Notes: generated from the letters alone by a model not told the origin. Counted from the stretch's first letter, positions 39,254-49,153 are shown. The stretch is DNA of 64,000 nucleotides from Psychroserpens sp. Hel_I_66 (GCF_000799465.1 NZ_JUGU01000001.1:1481001-1545000); one strand, 5' to 3'. Numbers and translations are program-made.

Positions 39254-40681
39254 ATGGATGTAACTGCGCAATCGGTTTGGGAGAAATGTCTTTCATTTAT
39301 TAAAGACAATATACAGCCACAAGCCTACAAAACTTGGTTTGAACCTATCGTAGCAGTTAAACTTACAGACAATGCTTTAAGTATTCAAGTTCCAAGTAAA
39401 TTTTTTTATGAGTGGTTAGAAGAACATTATGTAAAGATATTAAAAGTTGCACTTACCAAACAAATAGGCGAAACTGCTAAATTGGTTTATGTTATCAAAA
39501 TGGAAAACACATATGGTAACAAGCAACCTTTTACAGAAAAAATCCCTAGCTCTAATCGTGGTGCCTTAAAATCGCAAGACGTAGATGTCCCGTTAAACAA
39601 TAAAAGTCCTGAGTTAAAAAACCCTTTTGTAATTCCTGGAATTAGAAATGTGAAGATTGAGTCTCAACTCAATCCCAACTACAGTTTCGAGAATTTTCTA
39701 GAAGGCGACTCTAACCGTTTAGCCAGAAATGCTGGTTTAGCAGTGGCCAATAAACCTGGAGGCACTTCATTTAATCCATTATTGATTTTTGGTGGTGTTG
39801 GTTTAGGAAAAACACATTTAGCTCATGCTATTGGTGTTGATATTAAAGATAAATATCCTGAAAAAACGGTTTTATATATTTCTGCGGAAAAATTTACACA
39901 ACAGTATATTGACTCCGTCAAAAAGAACAATAGAAACGATTTTATTCATTTCTATCAAATTATAGATGTATTGATTATTGATGATGTTCAGTTTTTATCT
40001 GGAAAATCAGGAACTCAGGATGTCTTCTTCCACATATTCAATCATTTACATCAAAACGGAAAGCAAGTTGTCTTAACAAGTGACAAAGCTCCTGTTGATA
40101 TGCAGGATATTGAACAACGTCTATTATCTCGTTTTAAATGGGGACTTTCCGCAGAATTGCAAAGTCCAGATTTTGAGACCAGAGTTTCAATTCTTAAAAA
40201 CAAATTGTATCGTGATGGTGTTGAAATGCCAGATGATATTATTGAATATGTTGCAAAACATATCAAGACTAATGTTCGTGAACTTGAAGGTGCTATCATC
40301 TCTTTAATTGCACAATCGTCTTTCAATAAAAAGGAAATTACCATAAGTCTTGCAAAAGAAATTGTAGAGAAATTTGTTAAAAACACAAAGCGCGAAGTTT
40401 CTATTGATTACATACAAAAAGTGGTTTCAGATTATTTTCAAATGGATGTGAGCACTTTACAATCTAAGACTAGAAAACGCCACATCGTACAAGCTAGACA
40501 ATTAGCTATGTTTTTCGCAAAAAAATACACTAAAGCTTCTTTAGCAAGTATTGGTTCTCAAATAGGAAAACGTGACCACGCTACCGTACTGCACGCTTGC
40601 AAAACTGTTGATAATTTGTCTTCTACAGATAAGCAGTTTAGAAAGTACGTTGAAGATCTTTCAAAAAAATTATCGCTTTAA
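39254..40681 (+). CDS. dnaA: Chromosomal replication initiator DnaA
   Basis: Binds DnaA boxes and opens the origin. Its 475 residues hold domain I (1-85, DnaB contact; KTWFEPIVAV), a variable linker (about 86-140), the AAA+ domain (about 143-350) with Walker A GGVGLGKT ending at T187 and Walker B IIDDVQFL (about 241-248), and domain IV with the helix-turn-helix signature KRDHATVLHACKTV. No cluster of DnaA boxes is visible next to the gene, so the origin is probably elsewhere. Confidence 0.98.
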   Translation: MDVTAQSVWEKCLSFIKDNIQPQAYKTWFEPIVAVKLTDNALSIQVPSKFFYEWLEEHYVKILKVALTKQIGETAKLVYVIKMENTYGNKQPFTEKIPSSNRGALKSQDVDVPLNNKSPELKNPFVIPGIRNVKIESQLNPNYSFENFLEGDSNRLARNAGLAVANKPGGTSFNPLLIFGGVGLGKTHLAHAIGVDIKDKYPEKTVLYISAEKFTQQYIDSVKKNNRNDFIHFYQIIDVLIIDDVQFLSGKSGTQDVFFHIFNHLHQNGKQVVLTSDKAPVDMQDIEQRLLSRFKWGLSAELQSPDFETRVSILKNKLYRDGVEMPDDIIEYVAKHIKTNVRELEGAIISLIAQSSFNKKEITISLAKEIVEKFVKNTKREVSIDYIQKVVSDYFQMDVSTLQSKTRKRHIVQARQLAMFFAKKYTKASLASIGSQIGKRDHATVLHACKTVDNLSSTDKQFRKYVEDLSKKLSL

Positions 40682-40690
40682 AACAGTAAC

Positions 40691-41146
40691 ATGACAAATA
40701 TCCTAATGGTTTGCTTAGGCAATATTTGTCGATCCCCATTGGCTCATGGCATATTGGAGTCCAAACTTCCGAAGGAAAAATTTTATGTAGATTCTGCAGG
40801 TACAGCAAATTACCATATTGGAGAAAAACCTGACCATCGCTCAATTGAGGTTGCAAAAAAACATGGTATAGATATTTCGACTCAAAGATGTCGTCAATTT
40901 AATTTAGAAGATTTTGATAAGTTCGATTATATCTATGTAATGGACCAATCTAATTTTGAAAACGTGATTAAATTAGCAAGAAACACTAACGATATTGCCA
41001 AAGTAAAACTCATTTTAGAGGTTGATGACAGCATTAAAGTCAAGCATGTTCCCGACCCCTATCATGGAGATAGAACAGATTTTGAAAATGTATACCAACT
41101 TTTAAATAACGCCTCTAACATAATCACAACCAACCTTTTGAGTTAA
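40691..41146 (+). CDS. Low-molecular-weight protein-tyrosine phosphatase
   Basis: A 151-residue phosphatase with the P-loop CLGNICRS (nucleophile C8, R14) near the N-terminus and the general-acid loop PDPYHGDR near residue 117, both intact. It hydrolyses phosphotyrosine or arginine phosphate on proteins; partner kinases are not in the window. It follows dnaA by 9 bases and may share its transcript. Confidence 0.93.
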   Translation: MTNILMVCLGNICRSPLAHGILESKLPKEKFYVDSAGTANYHIGEKPDHRSIEVAKKHGIDISTQRCRQFNLEDFDKFDYIYVMDQSNFENVIKLARNTNDIAKVKLILEVDDSIKVKHVPDPYHGDRTDFENVYQLLNNASNIITTNLLS

Positions 41147-41222
41147 ACAACAGTTTAATATTGATAAAATTTGAAGGTTTTTTTTCGTATTTTGTTGAAA
41201 ATTTCTTCAAAAATTTACGATT

Positions 41223-42617
41223 ATGAAAAAAATTACATTTTTTATAGCTTGTTGTTTATTTTCTATAATAAACGCCCAAGAAATATCTCTAGAAATTTTT
41301 GCTACTGGTTTTTCAAGTCCTGTAAATGTAAAACATGCTGGAGATGATAGGCTTTTTGTAGTAGAAAGAGGAGGAATAATTAAGGTTTTAAACGGAGATG
41401 GCACCGTTAATACTACTCCATTTTTAGATATTGATGATAGAGTTACAGATTTTGGTGGAGAACAAGGTTTGCTCGCTATGGCTTTCCACCCAGATTTTGC
41501 CAACAATGGTTTTTTCTATGTTAACTATATTGACAATTCTCAAAATACGGTTATTTCAAGGTTTACAAGAAGTTCGATTGACACCGCAGATCCTAGCTCA
41601 GAATTAGTTTTAATTACTGTAACACAACCTTTTTCCAATCACAATGGTGGTGATCTACATTTTGGTCAAGATAGTTATTTATATATTTCACTTGGGGATG
41701 GAGGCTCTGGAGGCGATCCTGGAAATAGAGCTCAAAGCTTAAACACACTGCTCGGTAAAATGCTTAGAATTGATGTTGATGCTACAGATGCTGGAAACTA
41801 CGGAATTCCCGCAGACAATCCATTTATAACTGACTCCGCAGCTCTCAACGAAATTTGGGCATACGGTTTAAGAAACCCTTTTAAATTTTCTTTTGATAGA
41901 ACAACAGGAGATTTATGGATCGCAGATGTTGGCCAAAATCTAATAGAGGAGGTCAATAAAGTGGACGCTAATTCTAATGGTGGAGAAAATTATGGATGGA
42001 AATGCTTTGAGGGCAATAGTGTTTTTTTAAACTCAACAGAATGTAGCGCGATTACTCACCAGCCACCCGTAGCGCAATACACACATTCAAGCACAGGAGG
42101 CTGCTCTATTACTGGAGGTTATGTGTATAGAGGATCTACACAAACCAATCTACAAGGATTATACTTTTTCGCAGATTATTGTAATGATAATATTGGCGTA
42201 GTTGAAGAAACCTCAACAGATAATTACCAACTTTCTTTTATAGAAGAACTGTCTGGAATTGGAATATCTGCTTTTGCTGAGGATGTTAATGGCGAACTTT
42301 ATGTGGTGAGTTTGTTTCAAGGTACCATCTCAAGAATTGTGGAAGATGTTTTAACTATTGAGGAAACCTCAATTAATGATATCAAAATGTTCCCAAATCC
42401 TGCAAAAAACAATGTTACCTTTGATCTTTTAACCAGTTCTAATCAATTAGAATCTATAGTTATCCTCGATATTCAAGGAAAAATAATACAATCTCAATCA
42501 AGTTTTGATAAGCAATTAACAACTATTTCTACGCAATTTTTAAACAGCGGATTATATATTGTAGAAATCAATAATAACAAAGGTGACAAAAGCATTCGCA
42601 AACTCATCGTTCAATAA
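41223..42617 (+). CDS. PQQ-dependent sugar dehydrogenase-like protein with T9SS tail
   Basis: A 464-residue secreted protein: signal peptide (1-18, ending INAQ); six-bladed propeller of the soluble glucose/sorbosone dehydrogenase family (about 22-365; VVERGGIIKVL, EQGLLAMAFHPDF, HNGGDLHFGQDSYLYISLGDGG, LNEIWAYGLRNPFKFSFD, IADVGQN); then a type A T9SS sorting tail (MFPNPAKNNVTFDL to KLIVQ). It presumably oxidises sugars with PQQ outside the cell; PQQ supply is not shown. Its stop is 3 bases from the methylase start. Confidence 0.92.
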   Translation: MKKITFFIACCLFSIINAQEISLEIFATGFSSPVNVKHAGDDRLFVVERGGIIKVLNGDGTVNTTPFLDIDDRVTDFGGEQGLLAMAFHPDFANNGFFYVNYIDNSQNTVISRFTRSSIDTADPSSELVLITVTQPFSNHNGGDLHFGQDSYLYISLGDGGSGGDPGNRAQSLNTLLGKMLRIDVDATDAGNYGIPADNPFITDSAALNEIWAYGLRNPFKFSFDRTTGDLWIADVGQNLIEEVNKVDANSNGGENYGWKCFEGNSVFLNSTECSAITHQPPVAQYTHSSTGGCSITGGYVYRGSTQTNLQGLYFFADYCNDNIGVVEETSTDNYQLSFIEELSGIGISAFAEDVNGELYVVSLFQGTISRIVEDVLTIEETSINDIKMFPNPAKNNVTFDLLTSSNQLESIVILDIQGKIIQSQSSFDKQLTTISTQFLNSGLYIVEINNNKGDKSIRKLIVQ

Positions 42618-42620
42618 TTT

Positions 42621-43337
42621 ATGACAAATAACTTCGGAAAATTATATCTCATCCCTACAAGACTTGGTGACAACCCTCCTTTAGAGGTCCTGCCAATTTC
42701 AGTAAAAAAAATAATTGAGTCAGTAGACGATTATATTGTAGAAAATGAAAAGACAGCAAGACGTTTTATAAAAAAAATAGATTCTCGCAAACAACAATCC
42801 AGTATTAATTTCAAGATCCTTAACAAGTACACCCAACCTGAAGAGACTCAAAACTTTCTAGACGACTGCAAAGCGGGAAAATCGATGGGTTTACTTTCTG
42901 AAGCTGGATGTCCCGGTATTGCAGATCCTGGAGCAGATATTGTTAAATTGGCTCACCAAAATAATATTCAAGTGGTACCATTAGTTGGTCCTTCTTCAAT
43001 TGTATTAGCATTGATGAGTTCTGGCATGAATGGTCAATCGTTCGCATTTAATGGTTACATTCCAATCGATAAAGCTGAACGAAAATCAACGCTTAAAAGA
43101 TTAGAGCGCATATCGCACGAACAAAACCAAACACAACTATTTATAGAAACACCGTATAGGAATAACAAAATTCTTGAGGATATATGCTCCACGCTTCATC
43201 AAAACACTAGAGTATGCATAGCATGCGATATTACTTTACCAACAGAATACATAAAAACGATGACCGTTGGAGAATGGAAAAATGCAAATGTCGATTTACA
43301 CAAAAGACCTGCTATTTTTGTGATACATAAAGATTAA
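42621..43337 (+). CDS. RsmI-like SAM-dependent methyltransferase
   Basis: A 238-residue tetrapyrrole methylase-fold protein. SEAGCPGIADPGADIV and LVGPSSIVLALMSSGMNGQSFAFNGYIP match the core of RsmI, which 2'-O-methylates C1402 of 16S rRNA. Its N-terminus (LYLIPTRLGDNPP) differs from canonical RsmI, and flavobacteria often carry such a second RsmI-like protein, so the rRNA target is not certain. Ends VIHKD, with no C-terminal extension. Confidence 0.82.
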   Translation: MTNNFGKLYLIPTRLGDNPPLEVLPISVKKIIESVDDYIVENEKTARRFIKKIDSRKQQSSINFKILNKYTQPEETQNFLDDCKAGKSMGLLSEAGCPGIADPGADIVKLAHQNNIQVVPLVGPSSIVLALMSSGMNGQSFAFNGYIPIDKAERKSTLKRLERISHEQNQTQLFIETPYRNNKILEDICSTLHQNTRVCIACDITLPTEYIKTMTVGEWKNANVDLHKRPAIFVIHKD

Positions 43338-43381
43338 GCAATCTTTATTAATATTATTTACATAAAACTAACTTATCGAGC

Positions 43382-44068
43382 TTATAGAATAGCCTTAGCT
43401 TTCTTGTCTGCTTCTATAAAAGAGGTGTCGTAACCAGAGAATTTCTTCATATAGTAGTGAACAGAAGATCCGTAAGCATCAGATACATTTTGACTTCCGT
43501 AACTTCTCAAGAATCGTTTTACACTTCCTGGACCAGCTAAATGGGCAGCAGCTAAAATTCCAGATTCTGTTACCTCAATACCGTTAACTTTCTTCCCAAC
43601 AAAACGTTTGATATCTTTCCTAAGTATCCATTTATTACGCTCTGCATTTGCTAAAAAAGCCTTTTCTTGTAATTTAGGATTATATAAAAAAGAATTTACA
43701 TTATGAATACCTATCAATTTTAAAGTTTCAGATCCAAATTGATATTTTCCTAAGTATCCTAAAGTGTTTACTGTAAAGTAATTTCCTCTTGATTCTTTAA
43801 ACGCCAATGCCTCTTTAAAACCGATGTAAGATTTCCCTAAATATGGAAAATAAGTGTGGGTAGATTGGAATGGGTTAGAAAGTTGAACGTGATCAACATT
43901 TCCATCTTGATTGAGAAAAGCTAGATCATGCTCCATGTCATAATTAAGTTCCAAACCCTCTGTTGAATAATCATCAATATTTAATGATTCTTGAGGTTTA
44001 AGTGCCAAAAAAAACATGGCACAAATAGCTAATGGAATAACGAAATAATTACTTACTTTTTTTATCAT
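43382..44068 (-). CDS. Lysozyme-like (transglycosylase fold) exported protein
   Basis: A 228-residue protein with an N-terminal membrane anchor or signal (about 8-25) and a transglycosylase-like domain (about 75-215). EALAFKESRGNYFTVN carries the glutamate-serine pair typical of lytic transglycosylase catalytic sites, followed by GYLGKYQFG and a later AAHLAGPGSVKRFL. It probably cleaves or binds peptidoglycan. It is read alongside a DUF2279 gene and mltG. A -7 promoter element precedes it at 44126-44133. Confidence 0.75.
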   Translation of the reverse strand: MIKKVSNYFVIPLAICAMFFLALKPQESLNIDDYSTEGLELNYDMEHDLAFLNQDGNVDHVQLSNPFQSTHTYFPYLGKSYIGFKEALAFKESRGNYFTVNTLGYLGKYQFGSETLKLIGIHNVNSFLYNPKLQEKAFLANAERNKWILRKDIKRFVGKKVNGIEVTESGILAAAHLAGPGSVKRFLRSYGSQNVSDAYGSSVHYYMKKFSGYDTSFIEADKKAKAIL

Positions 44069-44125
44069 AAAAGCTAACTTTTTTTAAGAAAAAATAGTCT
44101 GTAGACCTTCTTAAATTTCAGCATG

Positions 44126-44133
44126 CAAATATA
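44126..44133 (-). promoter_or_regulatory. -7 promoter element of the lysozyme-like gene
   Basis: The minus strand reads TATATTTG (TAnnTTTG), 58 bases before the start at 44068 and within the 107-base gap after the DUF2279 gene. Confidence 0.5.
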
Positions 44134-44175
44134 CGACTTTTTTTAACTTACTGAAAATAAGCTGTTAAACTGTTG

Positions 44176-45096
44176 TTAAAAGTAGATGTAGTGTAGCTTT
44201 GCGCCATTTTTACCGTCGAACGAAAACGTTGGAAATGGAACTTTTATAACGTTTAAAATGTCAAATGCGGTTCTCAAAACGCGAGAATTCGTCTCAATTT
44301 TAGATAAATCAACATCTAAACTTAAGTAAAATTGTCGCCTTCTATTTTGATCAGCAAAAAGATTATCAATAGTCTCATTTTTACCAGTTAACATCCCTTC
44401 TGCTCCATAACCAAATGCAATATTAATCCATCTCGGGATTTTGCTCTCTTTAAAAAAAGAATGCACATTACAACTTAACCAATACGTTTGCCCATTATAA
44501 TCTTTTAACATCTCTTCCAGAAATCCATCTCCTAATTTATTTGGTCGCTGGCTTGCAAACTGTGTTTGGTGAAACGAATATTTTAATGTGATGCGCTGTT
44601 CATCCCAAAGTAACTCCTGCCCTAGATACAACCCGGTTCCTGCAGCATTTGCAGCCATATCAGTCCATGAGAATCCCCATTCTTTAGAATAGCCATCAAA
44701 AATTTCGACCGCAGTTAGAAAGCCTAAACCTAAAGTTGCTCCATATATAAGCTGATCTTTCTTGCGAACTCCTGCCCAATTGAGAGAGTTTGCACCTAAC
44801 CTTCCGAGTTGATAAGAAGAAAAGACATGACCAATTTTATCCATTTGAAGCCATTCATCACTATCATTTACCGTTTTAAACTTAGACCGCTCGAAATCTG
44901 CATACCATAATTGGTCTAAACCAATTAATGTCAAAGACCCCAAAGTTGCTTCGGTTATTACCACAGCATTTCGCCTTGAAGTGTTTAGTGAATCACTTGG
45001 CTTAAAAAAAGAATCTAATTTGGACTGGGAATGAGAATTGAGACTAATTAATGTAAGTAAACACAAAATCAAAAACTTACAAGCTCCCATAAACAT
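44176..45096 (-). CDS. DUF2279 exported protein
   Basis: A 306-residue protein with a signal peptide (about 1-23). The region QMDKIGHVFSSYQLGRLGANSLNWAG and WGFSWTDMAANAAGTGLYLGQELLW is the DUF2279 (YfiM-like) signature, with conserved His and Asp residues in a membrane-type helix pair; a beta-rich C-terminal half follows, suggesting an outer-membrane-associated protein. Function unknown. Its start overlaps the mltG stop by one base (45096), so the two are coupled. Confidence 0.8.
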   Translation of the reverse strand: MFMGACKFLILCLLTLISLNSHSQSKLDSFFKPSDSLNTSRRNAVVITEATLGSLTLIGLDQLWYADFERSKFKTVNDSDEWLQMDKIGHVFSSYQLGRLGANSLNWAGVRKKDQLIYGATLGLGFLTAVEIFDGYSKEWGFSWTDMAANAAGTGLYLGQELLWDEQRITLKYSFHQTQFASQRPNKLGDGFLEEMLKDYNGQTYWLSCNVHSFFKESKIPRWINIAFGYGAEGMLTGKNETIDNLFADQNRRRQFYLSLDVDLSKIETNSRVLRTAFDILNVIKVPFPTFSFDGKNGAKLHYIYF

Positions 45097-46139
45097 TACC
45101 TATTTATTCCCTGAGATGATAAATATTGTTGGTACTCTCTTGCATTCACATTATGTTGAGACAAGGTTTTCGCAAATTTATGAAACCCTAATTTTTTGGC
45201 ATTAGCAGCAAAATACAGGTAATTATGTTTTTCAAAATTAAGTACCGCATTTATTGCCGATATATCTGGCATTGCAATCAAACCTGGAGGCAAGCCAGCA
45301 TTCATATAAGTATTGTATGGTGATTCAATATCTTTATGTTTATTCAATACACGCTTAATTACTGTGTTTTTATATTCAGGTAATTGATACGCAGCAAATT
45401 TTAAAGTTGGATCTGCCTGTAAAGGCATTCCAATTCGCAACCTGTTCATATAAACTCCAGCAATTCTGGGCTGTTCACTGGCTTGTTTAGATTCTTCGTG
45501 AACAATTGATGCCAGTGCCATAACTTGATCTCTACTCAAACCTATAGCTTTTGCTTTAGCATTTCTAGTCTCGTTCCAAAACCGATTATATTCTTTTAGC
45601 ATACGGTCTCTAAAACTTTCTGCGGAAGTATTCCAGAAAAACTCATAACTATTAGGGATGTACATCCCGAGTGCTGTTGCCTTTGTAAATCCGCTCTTTT
45701 TTAAAAAAGCTTCATCTGTCATGGCATTGATGAGAGATAAACTGTCTGCTTCAATTTGAAAACCGATTCTTCCTGCTAATTTTGCCAAGGACTCTTGGTT
45801 ATTGAATGCTATCTTTAAAGGCACATTATTAATTCTAATGGAATTTATAATATCATTATTATTCATTCCCTTTTTGATTATAAAACGCCCTGCTTTCAAA
45901 TTTGTAGTGTATTCTTTTTGCTTCGCCAAAGCATCAAAAGCCTCTATATCATCTAAAAGAGGTTCTAATTGCGACCTCACATCTTCATAGTTTGCATTTG
46001 TTGGAACATATATATAAGCCTCGTCATTATTGAATGCAGTATTAGGAGAAAGCATTGCATTGTAGATATAATAACCAAAAATTGCAGCTAAAACTAAACC
46101 GATAATAGCAACTGCCCAAAGTATTTTTTTAATGTACAT
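45096..46139 (-). CDS. mltG: Endolytic murein transglycosylase
   Basis: MltG cleaves nascent glycan strands and may set their length. A 347-residue protein with one N-terminal membrane helix (about 6-27) and the YceG domain: GMYIPNSYEFFWNTS, the catalytic-site segment MALASIVHEES (glutamates at 215-216), RIAGVYMNRLRIGMPLQADPT and SPYNTYMNAGLPPGLIAMP. It belongs to the run dapF-GNAT-mltG-DUF2279, all with gaps of 0-1 base or overlaps, which ties peptidoglycan precursor and strand processing together. Confidence 0.95.
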   Translation of the reverse strand: MYIKKILWAVAIIGLVLAAIFGYYIYNAMLSPNTAFNNDEAYIYVPTNANYEDVRSQLEPLLDDIEAFDALAKQKEYTTNLKAGRFIIKKGMNNNDIINSIRINNVPLKIAFNNQESLAKLAGRIGFQIEADSLSLINAMTDEAFLKKSGFTKATALGMYIPNSYEFFWNTSAESFRDRMLKEYNRFWNETRNAKAKAIGLSRDQVMALASIVHEESKQASEQPRIAGVYMNRLRIGMPLQADPTLKFAAYQLPEYKNTVIKRVLNKHKDIESPYNTYMNAGLPPGLIAMPDISAINAVLNFEKHNYLYFAANAKKLGFHKFAKTLSQHNVNAREYQQYLSSQGINR

Positions 46140-46664
46140 TTAATTCAATATTAATTGTAAGAGGTATTCATTTTTATAGGAACCATTAACATAGTTCCAG
46201 TCGTTTTTAAGCCCTATGACTTCAAAACCTTGATTATTAAATAATTTTAAACTTTTTTCATTTTCTTCGGAAATATTACAATACAATTGATGCAGGTCCA
46301 ATTGTGATTTACAATAGTCTACCAATAATTGCAGTGCTTCTTTTCCGAAGCCTTTTTGCCTATTCACCGAATCCTTGATCAAAATTCCAACTCCAGCTCG
46401 TTTGTTTTTAAAATCAAAATCAAATAAGTCTATCATTCCTAAAGCAACATTCTCATAGTTAGAAATTACCAAACGCAATTGCTTCACGTCAAAAACATCT
46501 CTGTGCGCCTGCTTTAGATATTGTTTTATCAAAAACTTAGAGTATGGTGTAATCGTATTACTAATTTCCCAAATATCCTGACTGTTTTCAATCTCGTGAA
46601 TAAAATCCAGATCTTCTGGCTCCAAAGCTCTTAAATATATATGTTCACCTTTGAGACTAATCAT
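46140..46664 (-). CDS. GNAT family N-acetyltransferase (RimJ/RimL type)
   Basis: A 174-residue acetyltransferase: LRALEPEDLDFIHEIENSQDIWEIS is the N-terminal segment of RimL/SpeG-like proteins, and RQKGFGKEALQLLVDYC binds acetyl-CoA, followed by CNISEENEKSLKLFNNQGFEVIG. The substrate is unknown. It shares a boundary base with dapF (46664) and directly precedes mltG, so it is in the same operon. Confidence 0.9.
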   Translation of the reverse strand: MISLKGEHIYLRALEPEDLDFIHEIENSQDIWEISNTITPYSKFLIKQYLKQAHRDVFDVKQLRLVISNYENVALGMIDLFDFDFKNKRAGVGILIKDSVNRQKGFGKEALQLLVDYCKSQLDLHQLYCNISEENEKSLKLFNNQGFEVIGLKNDWNYVNGSYKNEYLLQLILN

Positions 46665-47437
46665 TATATATTTCCTTTAAAAACTTGGGTTGCAGGACCA
46701 GTAAGCCAAATATTCTTGTAACCATTTCCAGATGTTTCAAAAGACACTTGCAGCTCTCCACCTTGGGTCTGCAACGTGATGATATTCTTTTCTGTTTCAC
46801 CAATGTAATTCATTGCTAGAGCAACTGCAGTAACGCCTGTTCCGCAGGAAAGTGTTTCATCCTCGACTCCTCGTTCATAAGTTCTTACAGCAAATTTTTC
46901 TTCGGAAATTTTAGCAACAAAATTGACATTGCTTCCCTTTTCATTGTATGGTTTTCCATACCTAATTTTCTTTCCGAAGGTATAAACATCAAAATCTGAT
47001 AAATCATCTTGCATTTGTACATGGTGAGGAGAACCAGTATTCAAAAACACGTGTGTTTTATGATTCTCAATTGTGTTGACATCTTGCATTTGAAGGCTTA
47101 CGAGTTGGTTTTTTAGCGTTGCTTTATGTTTGCCATCAATGGCTTCAAAAGTAGCAGCATCCTTAATAACTCCTAAAAAATTAGCGAAAGCTGTGATACA
47201 TCTCCCACCGTTGCCACACATGGAACTTTCGTTTCCGTCAGCATTAAAATACACCATTTTAAAATCATAGGTATCGTGCTTTTCTAATAGAATCAATCCA
47301 TCTGCTCCAATGCCAAAACGTCTGTCGCACAAAAAAGCGATACGTTTGGTATCATTTTTGTCGAATAATTGCTGACGATTATCAATCATCACAAAGTCGT
47401 TTCCGGTTCCTTGATATTTGTAAAAAGTAAGTTGCAT
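46664..47437 (-). CDS. dapF: Diaminopimelate epimerase
   Basis: Interconverts LL- and meso-diaminopimelate for lysine and peptidoglycan. A 257-residue enzyme with both active-site cysteines: C74 in ESSMCGNGGRC and C198 in ETLSCGTGVTA, plus the N-terminal YQGTGNDFVMID. It is the first gene of the dapF-GNAT-mltG-DUF2279 operon. A -7 element 8-16 bases upstream of the start suggests a nearly leaderless message. Confidence 0.97.
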   Translation of the reverse strand: MQLTFYKYQGTGNDFVMIDNRQQLFDKNDTKRIAFLCDRRFGIGADGLILLEKHDTYDFKMVYFNADGNESSMCGNGGRCITAFANFLGVIKDAATFEAIDGKHKATLKNQLVSLQMQDVNTIENHKTHVFLNTGSPHHVQMQDDLSDFDVYTFGKKIRYGKPYNEKGSNVNFVAKISEEKFAVRTYERGVEDETLSCGTGVTAVALAMNYIGETEKNIITLQTQGGELQVSFETSGNGYKNIWLTGPATQVFKGNI

Positions 47438-47445
47438 TTATCCTG

Positions 47446-47453
47446 CAAATATA
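47446..47453 (-). promoter_or_regulatory. -7 promoter element of the dapF operon
   Basis: The minus strand reads TATATTTG (TAnnTTTG), ending 9 bases before the dapF ATG, so transcription would begin only a few bases before the start codon. Confidence 0.5.
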
Positions 47454-47591
47454 TGAATAATGAATCGATAAACGGAGTGTTAAATGAGCGTTAATTACGA
47501 AGTTAAAAATCGTTAAAGTTGAAATTTCACTTCAATAAATAATTAATTTTAATCGTTATCTAATTATATAAATATTTAAACCTTATAACTA

Positions 47592-49010
47592 ATGAAAAAG
47601 ATTTTGACCTTAGTCCTTGCTTCTGTGTTGGGTGGAGTTATTGCTTTATCTACATATACTTTTATTTTAGATGATAATCAAGCTATAACCTTAGAAGAAA
47701 GTAACGAACAACCAACATTTTTAAATACAAATTACACTACTAAAACATCCAATTTATTTGCTGCGGAAACTACAGATTTTACAGTTGCTGCGGAAAACAC
47801 AATACATTCTGTTGTACATGTAAAAAATACCGCATTAGTATCTGGAAGTCCAACATTACAGGATTTATTTTATGGTCGTCAATCTAGACCTCGTGCGCAA
47901 GTTGGCACAGGTAGTGGTGTTATTATATCACCAGATGGCTATATTATCACCAATAATCATGTGATTGCAGGATCTGAAAAAATTTCTATCACTTTAAATG
48001 ATAACCGTATTTATGAAGCACAACTAATAGGTACAGATGAAAAAACAGATATCGCCCTTTTAAAAATTGATGCAGAAGATGATTTACCAGCAATAGAGTT
48101 TGGAGATTCAGATACTGCGGAAATTGGAGAATGGGTTCTAGCAGTGGGCAATCCATTTAACTTGACCTCAACGGTAACCGCTGGTATTATTAGCGCTAAG
48201 TCAAGAGATTTGTCTGGTACAAACTCACAATCGTTTATTCAAACCGATGCTGCAGTTAACCCAGGAAACTCAGGAGGTGCTTTGGTAAATTCACAAGGTC
48301 AACTTATTGGGATCAATACAGCTATTTCATCACAAACAGGATCATATATTGGATACTCATTTGCAGTACCAAGTAATATTGCGAAAAAAGTAATTCAGGA
48401 TATTATTGAATATGGTGATGTACAGGAAGGTGTTCTAGGAATTTCAATATTAAATAGAAATTCTAAAGAAGCATTTGAAAAAGGAATCAATGAGATTGAA
48501 GGTGTTTATGTGTCTGAAGTTGAGGATAAATCTGGAGCAAAAAAAGCAGGTATTCAAAATGGAGATATTATCAAGAAATTAGATAATGTAGAGATCAATA
48601 AATTCACAGATTTAAGCGGTTACTTAAAAACAAAGCGTCCAAATGATGTCGTTAATGTTGAAATCTTAAGAGATAACGAACTTAAATCAATTCCAGTAAA
48701 ACTATCAAAAAGTGACATTATGAGTGTTGAATTTTTAGATATGGAATTACGTAATCTGCCCTCAAAATTCATGAAACAAACTAATATCAAAGAAGGTGTT
48801 GTTGTACAATCTAACAAAAACATGTTTTTATACACCAAATTAGGTATTAGACCAGGATACATTATAACTGGTATAAATGATATGCCAATAAAAACAATTC
48901 AGGATATTTCAGAATTTATTGAAAAATATGGTAATAACGCTCAAGACAATATTGGTAAGCTGTCTTTTTATGACACTAACCTAGAAAGAAAAGAAGTTAT
49001 ATTTAAATAG
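47592..49010 (+). CDS. HtrA/DegQ-type periplasmic serine protease
   Basis: A 472-residue Do-family protease and chaperone for misfolded envelope proteins. An N-terminal signal or anchor (about 5-27) is followed by a trypsin-like domain with triad H123 (ITNNHVIAG), D153 (KTDIALLKI) and S227 (NPGNSGGAL), then PDZ1 (about 275-370; GVYVSEVEDKSGAKKAGIQNGD) and a shorter PDZ2 (about 385-470). The gene is divergent from dapF and is followed by a strong terminator, so it is monocistronic. Confidence 0.95.
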   Translation: MKKILTLVLASVLGGVIALSTYTFILDDNQAITLEESNEQPTFLNTNYTTKTSNLFAAETTDFTVAAENTIHSVVHVKNTALVSGSPTLQDLFYGRQSRPRAQVGTGSGVIISPDGYIITNNHVIAGSEKISITLNDNRIYEAQLIGTDEKTDIALLKIDAEDDLPAIEFGDSDTAEIGEWVLAVGNPFNLTSTVTAGIISAKSRDLSGTNSQSFIQTDAAVNPGNSGGALVNSQGQLIGINTAISSQTGSYIGYSFAVPSNIAKKVIQDIIEYGDVQEGVLGISILNRNSKEAFEKGINEIEGVYVSEVEDKSGAKKAGIQNGDIIKKLDNVEINKFTDLSGYLKTKRPNDVVNVEILRDNELKSIPVKLSKSDIMSVEFLDMELRNLPSKFMKQTNIKEGVVVQSNKNMFLYTKLGIRPGYIITGINDMPIKTIQDISEFIEKYGNNAQDNIGKLSFYDTNLERKEVIFK

Positions 49011-49032
49011 ATTATTTTTTAGATAATATTAG

Positions 49033-49070
49033 AAAACCCTTCCGAAGAAAAAATTCTGAAGGGTTTTTTA
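49033..49070 (+). terminator. Rho-independent terminator of the HtrA gene
   Basis: A 10-base stem (AAAACCCTTC with GAAGGGTTTT) and T run. The loop contains the iterated motif TTCCGAAG (49040-49047). Confidence 0.88.
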
Positions 49071-49153
49071 TTTTTTTGAAAATCATTACGAAAACGTTTG
49101 AAATATACTATTTTTGCAAAAAATTTAAACAACACAACCTAAATTAAAAAACA

